Shown in pieces: positions 35,203 to 43,114 of a DNA stretch of 45,860 nt. The position numbers and the translations under genes are program-made. Position 1 is the first letter of the stretch. Each line of letters begins with the position of its first letter. The notes under the pieces are model-generated. The model searched no databases. It had not been told where the DNA came from and worked only from the letters and a program-made list of their open reading frames with translations. Source of the DNA: Alphaproteobacteria bacterium (GTDB lineage: Bacteria; Pseudomonadota; Alphaproteobacteria; M2410). The stretch covers positions 1 to 45,860 of the forward strand of contig SBHG01000173.1 of the NCBI GenBank assembly GCA_006226305.1, read 5' to 3'.

Positions 35203-36078
35203 ATGCCGGATCAGCCACAAAGCGCGGTAAAAACTTCTGCGTTAACGGGGATAACGCTCGTCGCCTTTGCGGCAAATTCAATATTATGCCGCGCCGCGCT
35301 GCAAGGTCCTGAGATAGATCCTCTGGCCTTCACCAGCTTAAGGTTAACAAGCGGCGCTGTTTTTCTGGCCCTTCTTGTCATCATACGCAATCGCTCCCTG
35401 GCGGCGCTCGCCCGACCCAAATGGCGCCCCTCCCTGGCATTGTTCTTCTACGCCATTGCCTTTTCACTGGCCTATGTCGCACTACCGGCCGGTACCGGCG
35501 CGCTTCTTTTATTTGCATCTGTGCAGGTTACAATGATTGGCCTGTCACTTATCAAAGGCGAGCGCATGCGCAAGGGAGAGTGGCTCGGCGCCGTGCTGGC
35601 CCTTGTCGGATTGATCTATCTTCTGTCACCCGGATTGGCCGCACCACCGCTGCTCTTTGCCGGCCTTATGATTCTTTCCGGCATTGGCTGGGGCCTTTAC
35701 TCGCTATACGGCAAAGTTGAGACGGACCCCATAACCGCTACGGCACGCAATTTCCTCTATGCCGTCCCCTTTGCCCTCGTGCTCGGGATTGCCCCCGCCG
35801 CTTTTTCGCAAATATCGACAACTGGCGTCATCCTTGCCATTGCCTCCGGCGCCATTGCCTCTGGCATGGGCTATGTGGTGTGGTATGCGGCCTTGCGCGG
35901 CCTCTCCGCCATGGAGGCCTCTATCGTGCAACTAGCCGTTCCGGTGGTCGCAGCAGTGGGAGGCATTCTCTTCCTCGGCGAAAATCTCACTTTGCGCTTT
36001 GCCCTGGCGAGCCTCGTCATCCTCGGCGGGATCCTGATTACCATCCTCGCAAAAAACCGACCCGCGCGTTCATCCTGA
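35203..36078 (+). CDS. EamA family (DMT superfamily) transporter
   Basis: A 291-residue inner-membrane protein with ten predicted helices in two EamA repeats (about residues 10-140 and 150-285). The conserved repeats include NSILCRAALQGPEIDPLAFTSLRL and ASIVQLAVPVVAAVGGILFLGENLTLR. Members export amino acids, nucleobases or other metabolites; the substrate is open. The start has GAGGAAAACAG. Its TGA stop abuts the TGA of the opposing oxidase gene (TGATCA). Confidence 0.9.
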   Translation: MPDQPQSAVKTSALTGITLVAFAANSILCRAALQGPEIDPLAFTSLRLTSGAVFLALLVIIRNRSLAALARPKWRPSLALFFYAIAFSLAYVALPAGTGALLLFASVQVTMIGLSLIKGERMRKGEWLGAVLALVGLIYLLSPGLAAPPLLFAGLMILSGIGWGLYSLYGKVETDPITATARNFLYAVPFALVLGIAPAAFSQISTTGVILAIASGAIASGMGYVVWYAALRGLSAMEASIVQLAVPVVAAVGGILFLGENLTLRFALASLVILGGILITILAKNRPARSS

Positions 36079-37455
36079 TCAGGGTAGCCCGAAGAGATCC
36101 TTCAAATGCGTGTTGAGAAACTTGCCGCCAGGGTCAAGCTCGGCCCGCACGTCCAGGAAATCCTGCCATCGAGGATAAAGCTCTGAAAGCGCCGCGGCGC
36201 CCAGAGTGTGAATCTTGCCCCAGTGGGGTCTGCCCTCATGGGCCCAATGGATCGGCTCTACATCGGCAAAAAAGGGTTTGAAATCCTCTTCAAAATATCG
36301 GTGCACCGCCACCGAGCACGAAGCACGGTTATAGAACGGACTGAGCCAGGCGTCATCGGCACGCGTATAGCGAAACTCGACAGGGAAGAAGACCTCGTGA
36401 TGCTTTTTCTCGATCACATCCCGAATGGCGCGCACTACATCCGGGCCAACTTCAGCCGGCAAATGATATTCCATTTCATTGAAACGCACTTCTCGCTCAT
36501 AAGGGAAAATTTTCCACCACTCATCGACAAACTCCTCTTCCCCCTGGCCTTTCACCGCCTGATTGATGAGCCAGGAGCGCAGCGCGCTAAACCAGCCAAG
36601 CTTGTCCCGCAGATCCTTGAGCTCCAGAACGCCCTCGTTGTCATCATCCGGCGGACGGCCCGTAATCGGCTCGTCCGTTTCGTTCGTCGTGGTCGCGATT
36701 GCCATGTCGGAAAAGGGAATAAAGAAAAACTCAAAGGTCAGATTTTCCTCCCCCAACTGCCCCGCCCGGGAAAGTAGATCTTCAAGCGGTTCCACCCAGG
36801 AATGGCGTTTCAATTTGTAAGTAGCGCGATTTTGCAGGGTGACTTCCGTCAAAACACCCAGCGATCCCAGAGAAACCCGCGCCGCATCGAATATCTCCGG
36901 ATTTTGATCTCGCGAGCAGGTCAAAAGATCGCCAGACGCCGTCACCATTTGAAGCTCGGTCAAATGACTGTGCAGCGCGCCGAGAGACTTACCCGTCCCG
37001 TGGGTCCCGGTGGCAAAGGCACCGGCAAGAGTTTGCTTGTTAATATCAGGCATATTGTGCAGGGCTTGTCCGGCCTGGGCCAAGGGCTCGCCCACATTGC
37101 CAAGCCGCGTACCCGCCCCAAAGGTGGCCCGCATCTTTTCCCCGTCCAGGGACTTAAGGCCTGAAAACCGCCTGAGCGAAATAAGCGTGTCATCGGTTGG
37201 AACCAGCGGCGTGAAGGAATGTCCAGAGCCTGCCGCGCGCACCGGACCTTGCGCCGCGCGGATCAGGCTCACAAGCTCATCCAGGTCCCGCGGCGCACTC
37301 TTTACACGGGGGACACAGCTTTCCTTACCCGACCAGTTCTGCCAGGGAATTACCCGGCGCTGCCCCTCTTCGGCAAAAGCCGACCCCAAAAATTGCGGAT
37401 GCGCCGCGAAGAAACTGCCCACGGCGAGAGATTTCAAAAGATCGCGCCTGAGCAT
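36079..37455 (-). CDS. Tat-exported FAD-linked lactone oxidase (D-arabinono/L-gulono-lactone oxidase family)
   Basis: A 458-residue protein. The N-terminus carries a twin-arginine signal (MLRRDLLKSL, cleavage near GSAFA). VRAAGSGHSFTPLVPTDDTLISLRR is the FAD-binding region with the histidine that often carries covalent FAD in this family, and AGAFATGTHGTGKSLGALHS follows. The C-terminal half is the ALO domain (EMEYHLPAEVG, HWAHEGRPHWGKIH, FLNTHLKDLFG). Its sugar substrate is unknown. The ATG lies 3 bases from the stop of the cytochrome gene, so the cytochrome is its probable electron acceptor in the periplasm. Confidence 0.87.
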   Translation of the reverse strand: MLRRDLLKSLAVGSFFAAHPQFLGSAFAEEGQRRVIPWQNWSGKESCVPRVKSAPRDLDELVSLIRAAQGPVRAAGSGHSFTPLVPTDDTLISLRRFSGLKSLDGEKMRATFGAGTRLGNVGEPLAQAGQALHNMPDINKQTLAGAFATGTHGTGKSLGALHSHLTELQMVTASGDLLTCSRDQNPEIFDAARVSLGSLGVLTEVTLQNRATYKLKRHSWVEPLEDLLSRAGQLGEENLTFEFFFIPFSDMAIATTTNETDEPITGRPPDDDNEGVLELKDLRDKLGWFSALRSWLINQAVKGQGEEEFVDEWWKIFPYEREVRFNEMEYHLPAEVGPDVVRAIRDVIEKKHHEVFFPVEFRYTRADDAWLSPFYNRASCSVAVHRYFEEDFKPFFADVEPIHWAHEGRPHWGKIHTLGAAALSELYPRWQDFLDVRAELDPGGKFLNTHLKDLFGLP

Positions 37456-37458
37456 GGC

Positions 37459-37824
37459 TCACTCCCCGTTCGCCATAAAGTCAATCAGATCAAGGAAATC
37501 CTCTTCCGTGCAGTCAACACACGATCCAAGAGGCGGCATACCGTTGAACCCGTCAATAACATGCTCAAGCAGCACATCTTCACCCTGGGCCAATCGATCC
37601 TCCCAGGCGGCCGTATCGCCGGTCATGGGCGCCCCACTATCCGGATTGCCATGACAGGCCATGCAGGTATCCGCATAAAGTTCGGCCAGGTAAGGGTCCG
37701 AGGGCAGAAGATCCTCATCGTCCTGCGCCACCGCCCATCCCGACAGGCCGCCGCTCCAGGCCATCAGACCGAGCACAAGCCCGGCCAGAAGCACAATCAC
37801 TGTTTGCAAATTCAAGCGCGGCAT
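37459..37824 (-). CDS. Cytochrome c5-like small c-type cytochrome
   Basis: A 121-residue protein with a signal or anchor helix (VIVLLAGLVLGLMAW), then a single haem motif CMACH in YADTCMACHGNP, a likely Met ligand in FNGMPPLGS and the CVDC pair typical of the c5 group. The start ATG at 37824 is preceded by GGGGAGG at nine bases; a longer frame to 37890 gives no sensible signal peptide. It is the first gene of a two-gene operon with the lactone oxidase. Confidence 0.88.
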   Translation of the reverse strand: MPRLNLQTVIVLLAGLVLGLMAWSGGLSGWAVAQDDEDLLPSDPYLAELYADTCMACHGNPDSGAPMTGDTAAWEDRLAQGEDVLLEHVIDGFNGMPPLGSCVDCTEEDFLDLIDFMANGE

Positions 37825-37985
37825 CAGATCAGTCCTCCCCCTGTTTCTGATCGCAGCCCGCCCGGAAAGGACAGACCCGGCACAAACCATGCCCCATCAC
37901 GCGACCACGGGCAAGCCATCAGCCCAAACCGCCCGAATATTGAATAAGAATGAAGGATCTGCCGCCCCGGCCATCACAGAGAATC

Positions 37986-38070
37986 TGGTGCGGATGGAGA
38001 GAATCGAACTCTCACTCCCGAAGGAACGGGATTTTGAATCCCGCGCGTCTACCAATTCCGCCACATCCGC
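37986..38070 (-). tRNA. tRNA-Leu (CAA)
   Basis: Read leftwards, the sequence folds as a class II tRNA. The acceptor stem GCGGATG pairs with CATCCGC, followed by A and an encoded CCA. The D arm is GGCGGAATTGGTAGACGC, the anticodon loop is TTCAAAA (anticodon CAA, reading UUG), the long variable arm is GTTCCTTCGGGAGT, and the T arm carries GTTCGATTC. The 85-base length (with CCA) is normal for Leu. Confidence 0.97.
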
Positions 38071-38117
38071 AAAATCTCTCGCCAGGACCCTTTTTTGAAG
38101 CCTGCCGGAGAGCGGGC

Positions 38118-38145
38118 ATCATAGGTAAATTGGGCGTCCCGTCAA
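38118..38145 (-). promoter_or_regulatory. Sigma-70-type promoter of tRNA-Leu
   Basis: On the minus strand, TTGACG (38145-38140), a 16-base spacer and TATGAT (38123-38118), followed by a GC-rich discriminator (GCCCGCTC). The -10 lies 47 bases upstream of the tRNA 5' end. Both hexamers are near consensus, as expected for a stable-RNA gene. Confidence 0.65.
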
Positions 38146-38269
38146 CTGCGTTTAATGCCCTCAAGCGCCATCTTCTCTCAACAATTTTGCCCAACATAGA
38201 GAGCATTTCCTGTAGGGTGACCCAAAGCAACCCCCCAAACCGCGCCCTCAGCCAGGGTGCTTGTAAACC

Positions 38270-38902
38270 ATGACCGACCAAACCGACACGCAAAGTCCCC
38301 CGTCCGAATCGACCACAGACCTTTTGCGCCGCATTGCTGAGGCCTGCGACAGCGAAACCCTGACCGTGGGCGCTCTGGTCGACCAGCTCTCAGGCCGGGG
38401 ATTTGGTGTTGTCCAGCTGGTGCTGGCACTGCCGGTCTGTATTCCTTTTCTTTATGGCATCCCCCAGGCTGTAGCCGTACCGATGATGTTTGTCGCCTTG
38501 CAGATTGCGACAGGCCGTCAAACACTCTGGCTGCCAGAAAAAGCACGCAGCAAAACCATTTCCCGAGATAGCCTGGCTACCATGGCCGACCGGGCCGCCA
38601 AATATGTCGGCTGGTTTGAGCGCATTGCCCGCCCCAGTCTGATCTGGGCCACCCGGGGCACCGCTGAGCGAATCGCTGGCGCCTTTATGGCAATCTTTTG
38701 CGCGTCCATCCTGGTTCCCCTGCCGGCAACCAACACCATGCCGGGCATTGGCGTGGCCATCATGTCCATTGGCTTCTTGGAGCGGGACGGCCGCCTGGTC
38801 GTGCTCGGCGGCCTAATCGGCACCCTTTGGGTGAGCCTACTTCTTTTCTTTGGTATTACCCTCGGTGTTGAGGGCCTTCATCTTCTTAAATCCTACTTCT
38901 GA
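38270..38902 (+). CDS. ExoD family membrane protein
   Basis: A 210-residue protein of the exopolysaccharide-synthesis ExoD family. LTVGALVDQLSGRGFGVVQLVLALPVCIPFLYGIPQAVAVPMMFVALQI (about residues 33-82) is the hallmark, followed by VPLPATNTMPGIGVAIMSIGFLERDGRLVVLGG. It has about four membrane helices. The name comes from a Sinorhizobium exopolysaccharide phenotype; its molecular activity is unknown. DsbB follows with a 2-base gap, so the two are co-transcribed. Confidence 0.88.
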   Translation: MTDQTDTQSPPSESTTDLLRRIAEACDSETLTVGALVDQLSGRGFGVVQLVLALPVCIPFLYGIPQAVAVPMMFVALQIATGRQTLWLPEKARSKTISRDSLATMADRAAKYVGWFERIARPSLIWATRGTAERIAGAFMAIFCASILVPLPATNTMPGIGVAIMSIGFLERDGRLVVLGGLIGTLWVSLLLFFGITLGVEGLHLLKSYF

Positions 38903-38904
38903 TA

Positions 38905-39459
38905 ATGACTGAACCTATGCTGCAACTTAAAGACCTGATTCACCGGGCCCAATCTCTGACAGATCGCCAAATCTTCGTTCTGATGATCGCGGTGTCCGCT
39001 CTGACCCTGGCGACAGCCCATGGCTTTGAGTCCTTCGCCAATTTGCCCCCTTGCCCTTTGTGTCTCGATCAACGGGAAACCTATTGGGCCGCCATCACCT
39101 TTTCCTTTCTCGGAGTTGCCGCAGACCATCTTGAAAAAACCAAAGCAACTTGGTTACCCTGGATCCTCCTGGTCTGTGTGACCGCGTCTTTTGGTTACGG
39201 CGCTTATCTGGCCGGATATCATGCGGGCGTTGAGTACAAATGGTGGGCCGGACCCGCTTCTTGTACCGTTTCAGGGGCCGCAATGAGCATTGAGGCCATG
39301 CTGGCCCTGGAAAACAGCGATGTGGTGCTTTGCGACGAGATTCCATGGTCCCTTTTCGGAATCTCCATGGCAGGTTATAATTTCCTGATTGCGACCACGT
39401 TGACGCTTATCAGCGGCGCCGCTTTACTACGCAACACAAAAGCGCGCCGCGCCACGTAA
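38905..39459 (+). CDS. dsbB: DsbB-type disulfide bond formation protein
   Basis: A 184-residue four-helix inner-membrane quinone-linked thiol oxidase. The first redox pair is CPLC in NLPPCPLCLDQRE (about residues 47-60), and the second pair of cysteines is in GPASCTVSG and VVLCDEIPW. It reoxidises DsbA-like proteins in the periplasm. No DsbA gene is adjacent. The start follows the exoD stop by two bases. Confidence 0.88.
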   Translation: MTEPMLQLKDLIHRAQSLTDRQIFVLMIAVSALTLATAHGFESFANLPPCPLCLDQRETYWAAITFSFLGVAADHLEKTKATWLPWILLVCVTASFGYGAYLAGYHAGVEYKWWAGPASCTVSGAAMSIEAMLALENSDVVLCDEIPWSLFGISMAGYNFLIATTLTLISGAALLRNTKARRAT

Positions 39460-39482
39460 GACTAGTTCGGGAGGCAGCCCAC

Positions 39483-40067
39483 ATGCCCATGACCAACCCC
39501 AAGCCTCGAAAAAATATGGGGCAACTGCGCCCGGGCGCCAAGTCCAGCGAAAAACGCATGTCCGAAATGCTGCGGGTTGACCACGCGGGCGAATATGGCG
39601 CCACCCGCATTTATCAGGGCCAATTGGCTGTCTTGAGCAAGCGTGGTACCCGGCAAGCGAGCGCAGAAACCATTCGCCATATGGAGGCCCAGGAACAGGT
39701 CCATCTGGAGACCTTCAACCGCATCCTCAATGAACGTCAAGTGCGCCCGACCGCCCTCACACCGATCTGGCATGTCGCCGGCTTTGCTTTGGGCGCCACG
39801 ACCGCCCTGATGGGAGAAAAGGCGGCCATGGCCTGCACGGCGGCCGTGGAAGATGTCATCGACGAGCATTATCAAAATCAGCTTGACGAAATTGGCGAGG
39901 ATGAAACCGACCTTAAGGCAACCATCGCCAAGTTTCGCGACGAAGAAATCGAACATCACGACATTGCGATCGAGCAAGGCGCGGAGCAAACGCCCGGATA
40001 CCGTATCCTGTCGAATGCCATCAAGGCCGGAACCCGGCTTGCCATCAGGCTTTCAGAAAAAGTTTAA
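39483..40067 (+). CDS. coq7: Coq7-type 2-polyprenyl-3-methyl-6-methoxy-1,4-benzoquinone monooxygenase
   Basis: A 194-residue ferritin-like di-iron hydroxylase of ubiquinone synthesis, membrane-associated. The iron-ligand motifs are RVDHAGEYGATRIY, HMEAQEQVHLETF, EDVIDEHYQNQ and FRDEEIEHHDIA, two repeats of a four-helix bundle. The start has GGGAGG eight bases upstream. It is 23 bases after dsbB and could share its transcript. Confidence 0.94.
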   Translation: MPMTNPKPRKNMGQLRPGAKSSEKRMSEMLRVDHAGEYGATRIYQGQLAVLSKRGTRQASAETIRHMEAQEQVHLETFNRILNERQVRPTALTPIWHVAGFALGATTALMGEKAAMACTAAVEDVIDEHYQNQLDEIGEDETDLKATIAKFRDEEIEHHDIAIEQGAEQTPGYRILSNAIKAGTRLAIRLSEKV

Positions 40068-40204
40068 ACAAAAAAGCCTATCGCAGCATTGAAGGTTCTC
40101 ACGCCTCACCTCAGACGGGGCCTAGACAATTTCAGGTCAAAAAACTAAAATTGATCCGAGAACTGATTTGATTCTCACCATAACGCGTAAAGGACTTGGG
40201 ATAC

Positions 40205-40567
40205 ATGCAGGATATTTTTACATCTAAGACACTTCTAGCGCTTGCTTTTGCAGGTGCATTAACTCTTGGCGCTTGCGGCGACAAAGGCTCCGATGAGGCA
40301 CCGGCCGCGCCAGCCGCCGAAGAAGCCACCGACAGTGCTGCAGACGCAGCCGGTGAGGCCATGGACGAAGCAACGGACGCCGTTGAAGAAGCCGCTGATG
40401 ATGCGATGGATGCAGCGGATGAGGCTGTCGAAGAAGCAACCGAAGAGGCTTCCGACGCCATGGAAGAAGCAGCGGACGAAGCAGGCGACGCCATGGAAGA
40501 AGCTATGGACGATGCCGCTGACGCCATGGATGACATGATGGGCGGCGACGAGGAAGCAACCGAATAA
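40205..40567 (+). CDS. Acidic Ala/Glu/Asp-rich lipoprotein
   Basis: A protein of about 120 residues. A lipoprotein signal (LAFAGALTLGAC, Cys about residue 22) precedes a mature part made almost only of Ala, Glu, Asp, Thr and Met in helical repeats such as EEAADDAMDAADEAVEEA. It should be a long, strongly acidic helix or disordered segment tethered to the membrane. I know no specific function; charge-based binding of cations or cell-wall parts is possible. The ATG at 40205 has AAAGGA upstream. A strong terminator follows. Confidence 0.75.
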   Translation: MQDIFTSKTLLALAFAGALTLGACGDKGSDEAPAAPAAEEATDSAADAAGEAMDEATDAVEEAADDAMDAADEAVEEATEEASDAMEEAADEAGDAMEEAMDDAADAMDDMMGGDEEATE

Positions 40568-40591
40568 GCTTCAGCCGGTATAGTCAAAATG

Positions 40592-40622
40592 AAAGGCGGC
40601 TCTTCCAGGGGCCGCCTTTTTT
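40592..40622 (+). terminator. Rho-independent terminator after the acidic lipoprotein gene
   Basis: AAAGGCGGC and GCCGCCTTT form a perfect 9 bp stem around a 10-base loop, followed by further Ts (40618-40622). It lies 25 bases after the stop and also faces the convergent HNH gene, for which it may act weakly. Confidence 0.85.
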
Positions 40623-40659
40623 CTTGCAAGCTCAATCGCCTTGTAGGATGAGGCGCCTC

Positions 40660-41286
40660 TCAAGGCTCAAGCTCGGTATCCCAATAAAGATAGTCCATCC
40701 AGCTTTCATGCAGATAATTCGGCGGAAAGGCGCGCCCATTGCGATGTAAGTCATGCACGGTCGGACGATAAGGTTTTTGTGACGGGAACATATCCGCCCG
40801 CGAGGGCATTCGGCCGCCCTTCTTCAAATTACAGGGGCTGCAGGCCGCCACGACATTCTCCCAGGTCGTCTGACCACCCCGTGAGCGCGGAACCACATGA
40901 TCGAAGGTCAAATCCTCGCCGATACCGCAGTATTGGCATTCAAACTTATCGCGCAAAAAGACATTAAATCGGGTAAAGGCCGGATAGAGCGCCGGTTTGA
41001 TATAGGATTTCAAACTGACAACACTGGGCAGACGCATCTCAAAGCTGGGACTATGCACCGCCTGATCATATTCAGATACGATATTCACCCGATCCAGAAA
41101 GACCGCCTTGATGGCATCCTGCCAAGACCACAGTGACAAGGGAAAATAGCTGAGCGGTCGATAATCCGCGTTCAGAACAAGCGCCGGACAGGCATCCGGC
41201 GACGCGAGCTTGGTGGCATTTTGGACATGAATATTCACGCCATCCCCCATGATTACTTGCACATCGGCGAGACCAAGGAGCGCCAC
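40660..41286 (-). CDS. HNH endonuclease family protein
   Basis: A protein of up to 208 residues. After a conserved N-terminal block (PALVLNADYRPLSYFPLSLWSWQDA, then VNIVSEYDQAVHSPSFEMRLPSVVSL) comes an HNH fold with zinc cysteines CQYCG and CSPCN and the core DHVVPRSRGG plus NVVAACSPCNLKKG. This orphan HNH protein is widespread and conserved in alphaproteobacteria, so a housekeeping or repair role is more likely than a mobile element. The start is a GTG at 41286 (AGGAG nearly adjacent) or an ATG at 41250. Confidence 0.87.
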   Translation of the reverse strand: MALLGLADVQVIMGDGVNIHVQNATKLASPDACPALVLNADYRPLSYFPLSLWSWQDAIKAVFLDRVNIVSEYDQAVHSPSFEMRLPSVVSLKSYIKPALYPAFTRFNVFLRDKFECQYCGIGEDLTFDHVVPRSRGGQTTWENVVAACSPCNLKKGGRMPSRADMFPSQKPYRPTVHDLHRNGRAFPPNYLHESWMDYLYWDTELEP

Positions 41287-41415
41287 CTCCTCTCAAGTAG
41301 GTCTCACCTTTTGAAGGAAGTTTACCGTCTTTGAAGGCAAAATCCAGCGGTTTGTCTTGCCCAGCCCGGCGAAAACTCTCTTGCGCCCACCAGCGCAATC
41401 GATTAGCCAAAACCT

Positions 41416-42327
41416 ATGACAGAGCCCGAAAAGTTGCCCCCAGGTGTTTTAAACATCACCACCCGGTTTGCCCCGAGCCCGACGGGCTTTCTCCACCTGG
41501 GACATGCCTTCGCCGCTTGGCAGGCTTTTGGATTCGCGGCCCAAAATAACGGGCGATTCGTTTTGCGGATTGAAGACACCGACCACACACGGTGTCGTCC
41601 GGAATTTGAAACCGCAATTCTGGAGGATCTACATTGGCTTGGCCTGACCTGGGAAGAGCCGGTACGCCGCCAATCCGACCACCTTGCCGTCTACAAAAGC
41701 TATATCGACCACTTAACAGAGCTTGGATTGACCTACCCCTGCTTTTGCAGCCGCAAGGAAATCCTGGAGGCCTCCGCGGCGGCAAACCTTCCCATTGGCC
41801 CGGACGGTCCCCTTTACCCAGGGACTTGCCGAAAGCTGACCCCGCGCGAAATCCACAGGCACCAAGCAGACGGCAGATCCCATGTCCTGCGACTTGATCT
41901 CACCGAGGCGCTCAAAAAGGTTCCCCCAAGTCTTACATTTGATGAGGTCGGTAGTGATGGCAGCCTTCCCAAGGGGCCAACACCTGTCGATGCCACATCC
42001 GCGGGCGACATCGTTCTGGCGCGCAAAGGCTCGACCACCAGCTATCATGCCTCCGTGGTCGTTGATGACCACCTGCAAGGCATTACTGATGTCGTGCGCG
42101 GCCGCGATCTTTATAGCGCGACACATATTCATCGCCTGTTGCAAGAACTTTGGGGGTTTGAGGCGCCGCGTTATCACCACCACGACCTCCTGCTCGACAG
42201 CGATGGCCGCAAACTTTCCAAGCGCGACCAGGATCACGCCATTCGCGCCATGAAAAAGGCGGGCAAAACGCCCGCCGATCTCAAAGAAATGATTGAGGAA
42301 AATCTGGCCGCTCAGAACCGCGGCTGA
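41416..42327 (+). CDS. gluQ: Glutamyl-Q tRNA(Asp) synthetase
   Basis: GluQRS activates glutamate and attaches it to the queuosine base of tRNA-Asp. The 303-residue protein is a truncated GluRS catalytic domain: TRFAPSPTGFLHLGHAFAAW (HIGH-like HLGH), FVLRIEDTDHTRC, a zinc-type CFCSRKEI region followed by GTCRKL, and RKLSKRDQDHAIRA (KLSKR). It lacks the anticodon-binding domain, which separates it from GltX. Confidence 0.93.
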   Translation: MTEPEKLPPGVLNITTRFAPSPTGFLHLGHAFAAWQAFGFAAQNNGRFVLRIEDTDHTRCRPEFETAILEDLHWLGLTWEEPVRRQSDHLAVYKSYIDHLTELGLTYPCFCSRKEILEASAAANLPIGPDGPLYPGTCRKLTPREIHRHQADGRSHVLRLDLTEALKKVPPSLTFDEVGSDGSLPKGPTPVDATSAGDIVLARKGSTTSYHASVVVDDHLQGITDVVRGRDLYSATHIHRLLQELWGFEAPRYHHHDLLLDSDGRKLSKRDQDHAIRAMKKAGKTPADLKEMIEENLAAQNRG

Positions 42328-42330
42328 GCC

Positions 42331-43005
42331 TTACCAATCATTCAGGCCGACAAAATTTTTGAAGCCCGCCGCCTTGGCCCATTTCTCCCACTCTTCACGC
42401 AGGCGCTTGGTCTCACTGGGTGAATTGATCCCGCGGCCCAGGCCCAGGATCTGGAGCTCAGCGCAGCGATAAAAGATCTTCTTCTCCGGCAAGGGCAATT
42501 GCGCGTCCCGGTGAATGAGCCGAACATATTCAGAGTCTTCCACACCGTCCGTCACCAGAATGATTGTGGTCGGCATCTCCCGGCAATCAAGGGTCAAGGA
42601 CAGCTCTTCCATGAAGGCAATGATATTGGTCATCGGTTGAGTTTGCAGCTTGCCCTGTTGCACCAACAGAGGAACGTTGGAAATGAAGAGTGTCATGTCG
42701 TTCTTCAGAGCTTCCGGTTCATCATTGACACTGGCTATCGCATCAAAGGTAAAGGGGTTGGCATCTGCGTCATAGGCACCAAAGGTGCGCACGGACAGCT
42801 CGGAGCGATAAACCAGCTTGCCGATCTCATCGCCAACGCGCCGCCCCGCCTTACTCGCATAAGCATTGTCGGTCACGAGCGGATTACTCGCCGAAAGATC
42901 AAGCCCAATAATGAGCCGAGATGGTCCATCATCAGCCAGGGCCTGAGACCCAAATAAGCCAAATCCGACAACGACCAGACCTGCGATCAATTTTTTCATG
43001 TTCAT
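42331..43005 (-). CDS. Secreted VWA-like protein
   Basis: A 224-residue protein with a signal peptide (cleavage near SQALA, about residue 24) followed by a von Willebrand A-like fold. The MIDAS motif is GLDLSASNP (D36, S38, S40), and a second acidic loop is in ILVTDGVEDSE. It therefore likely binds a divalent cation and a protein ligand in the periplasm. I do not know its partner. Its start has GAGGGG upstream. It lies downstream of a terminator-like hairpin that separates it from the four-helix membrane protein. Confidence 0.8.
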   Translation of the reverse strand: MNMKKLIAGLVVVGFGLFGSQALADDGPSRLIIGLDLSASNPLVTDNAYASKAGRRVGDEIGKLVYRSELSVRTFGAYDADANPFTFDAIASVNDEPEALKNDMTLFISNVPLLVQQGKLQTQPMTNIIAFMEELSLTLDCREMPTTIILVTDGVEDSEYVRLIHRDAQLPLPEKKIFYRCAELQILGLGRGINSPSETKRLREEWEKWAKAAGFKNFVGLNDW

Positions 43006-43050
43006 TTCCCGTCCCCTCTCAAATCTGATGATTATTCTAACCCATCGGAG

Positions 43051-43102
43051 AAAAAGGAACCAGAACCGGAAAGAGGTTGGAACAAAATCCGGTCCTGGTT
43101 CC
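43051..43102 (-). terminator. Rho-independent terminator after the four-helix membrane protein gene
   Basis: On the minus strand a 15 bp stem with one mismatch (43102-43088 with 43070-43056), a 17-base loop and a run of five Ts (complement of 43051-43055). It starts 13 bases after the stop of the gene at 43115, so it should end that transcript before the VWA gene, leaving room for a separate VWA promoter. Confidence 0.78.
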
Positions 43103-43114
43103 GAGCGAGGCGTT

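Noticed and set aside
40196..40204. TTG start three codons upstream of the acidic lipoprotein
   Set aside because: The ribosome site AAAGGA is placed correctly for the ATG at 40205 and is too close for the TTG.
40132..40635. 167-codon Ser/Ala-rich minus-strand frame
   Set aside because: It is the antisense of the Ala/Glu/Asp repeats of the acidic lipoprotein; the low-complexity SSMAS pattern is a by-product of the repeat codons.
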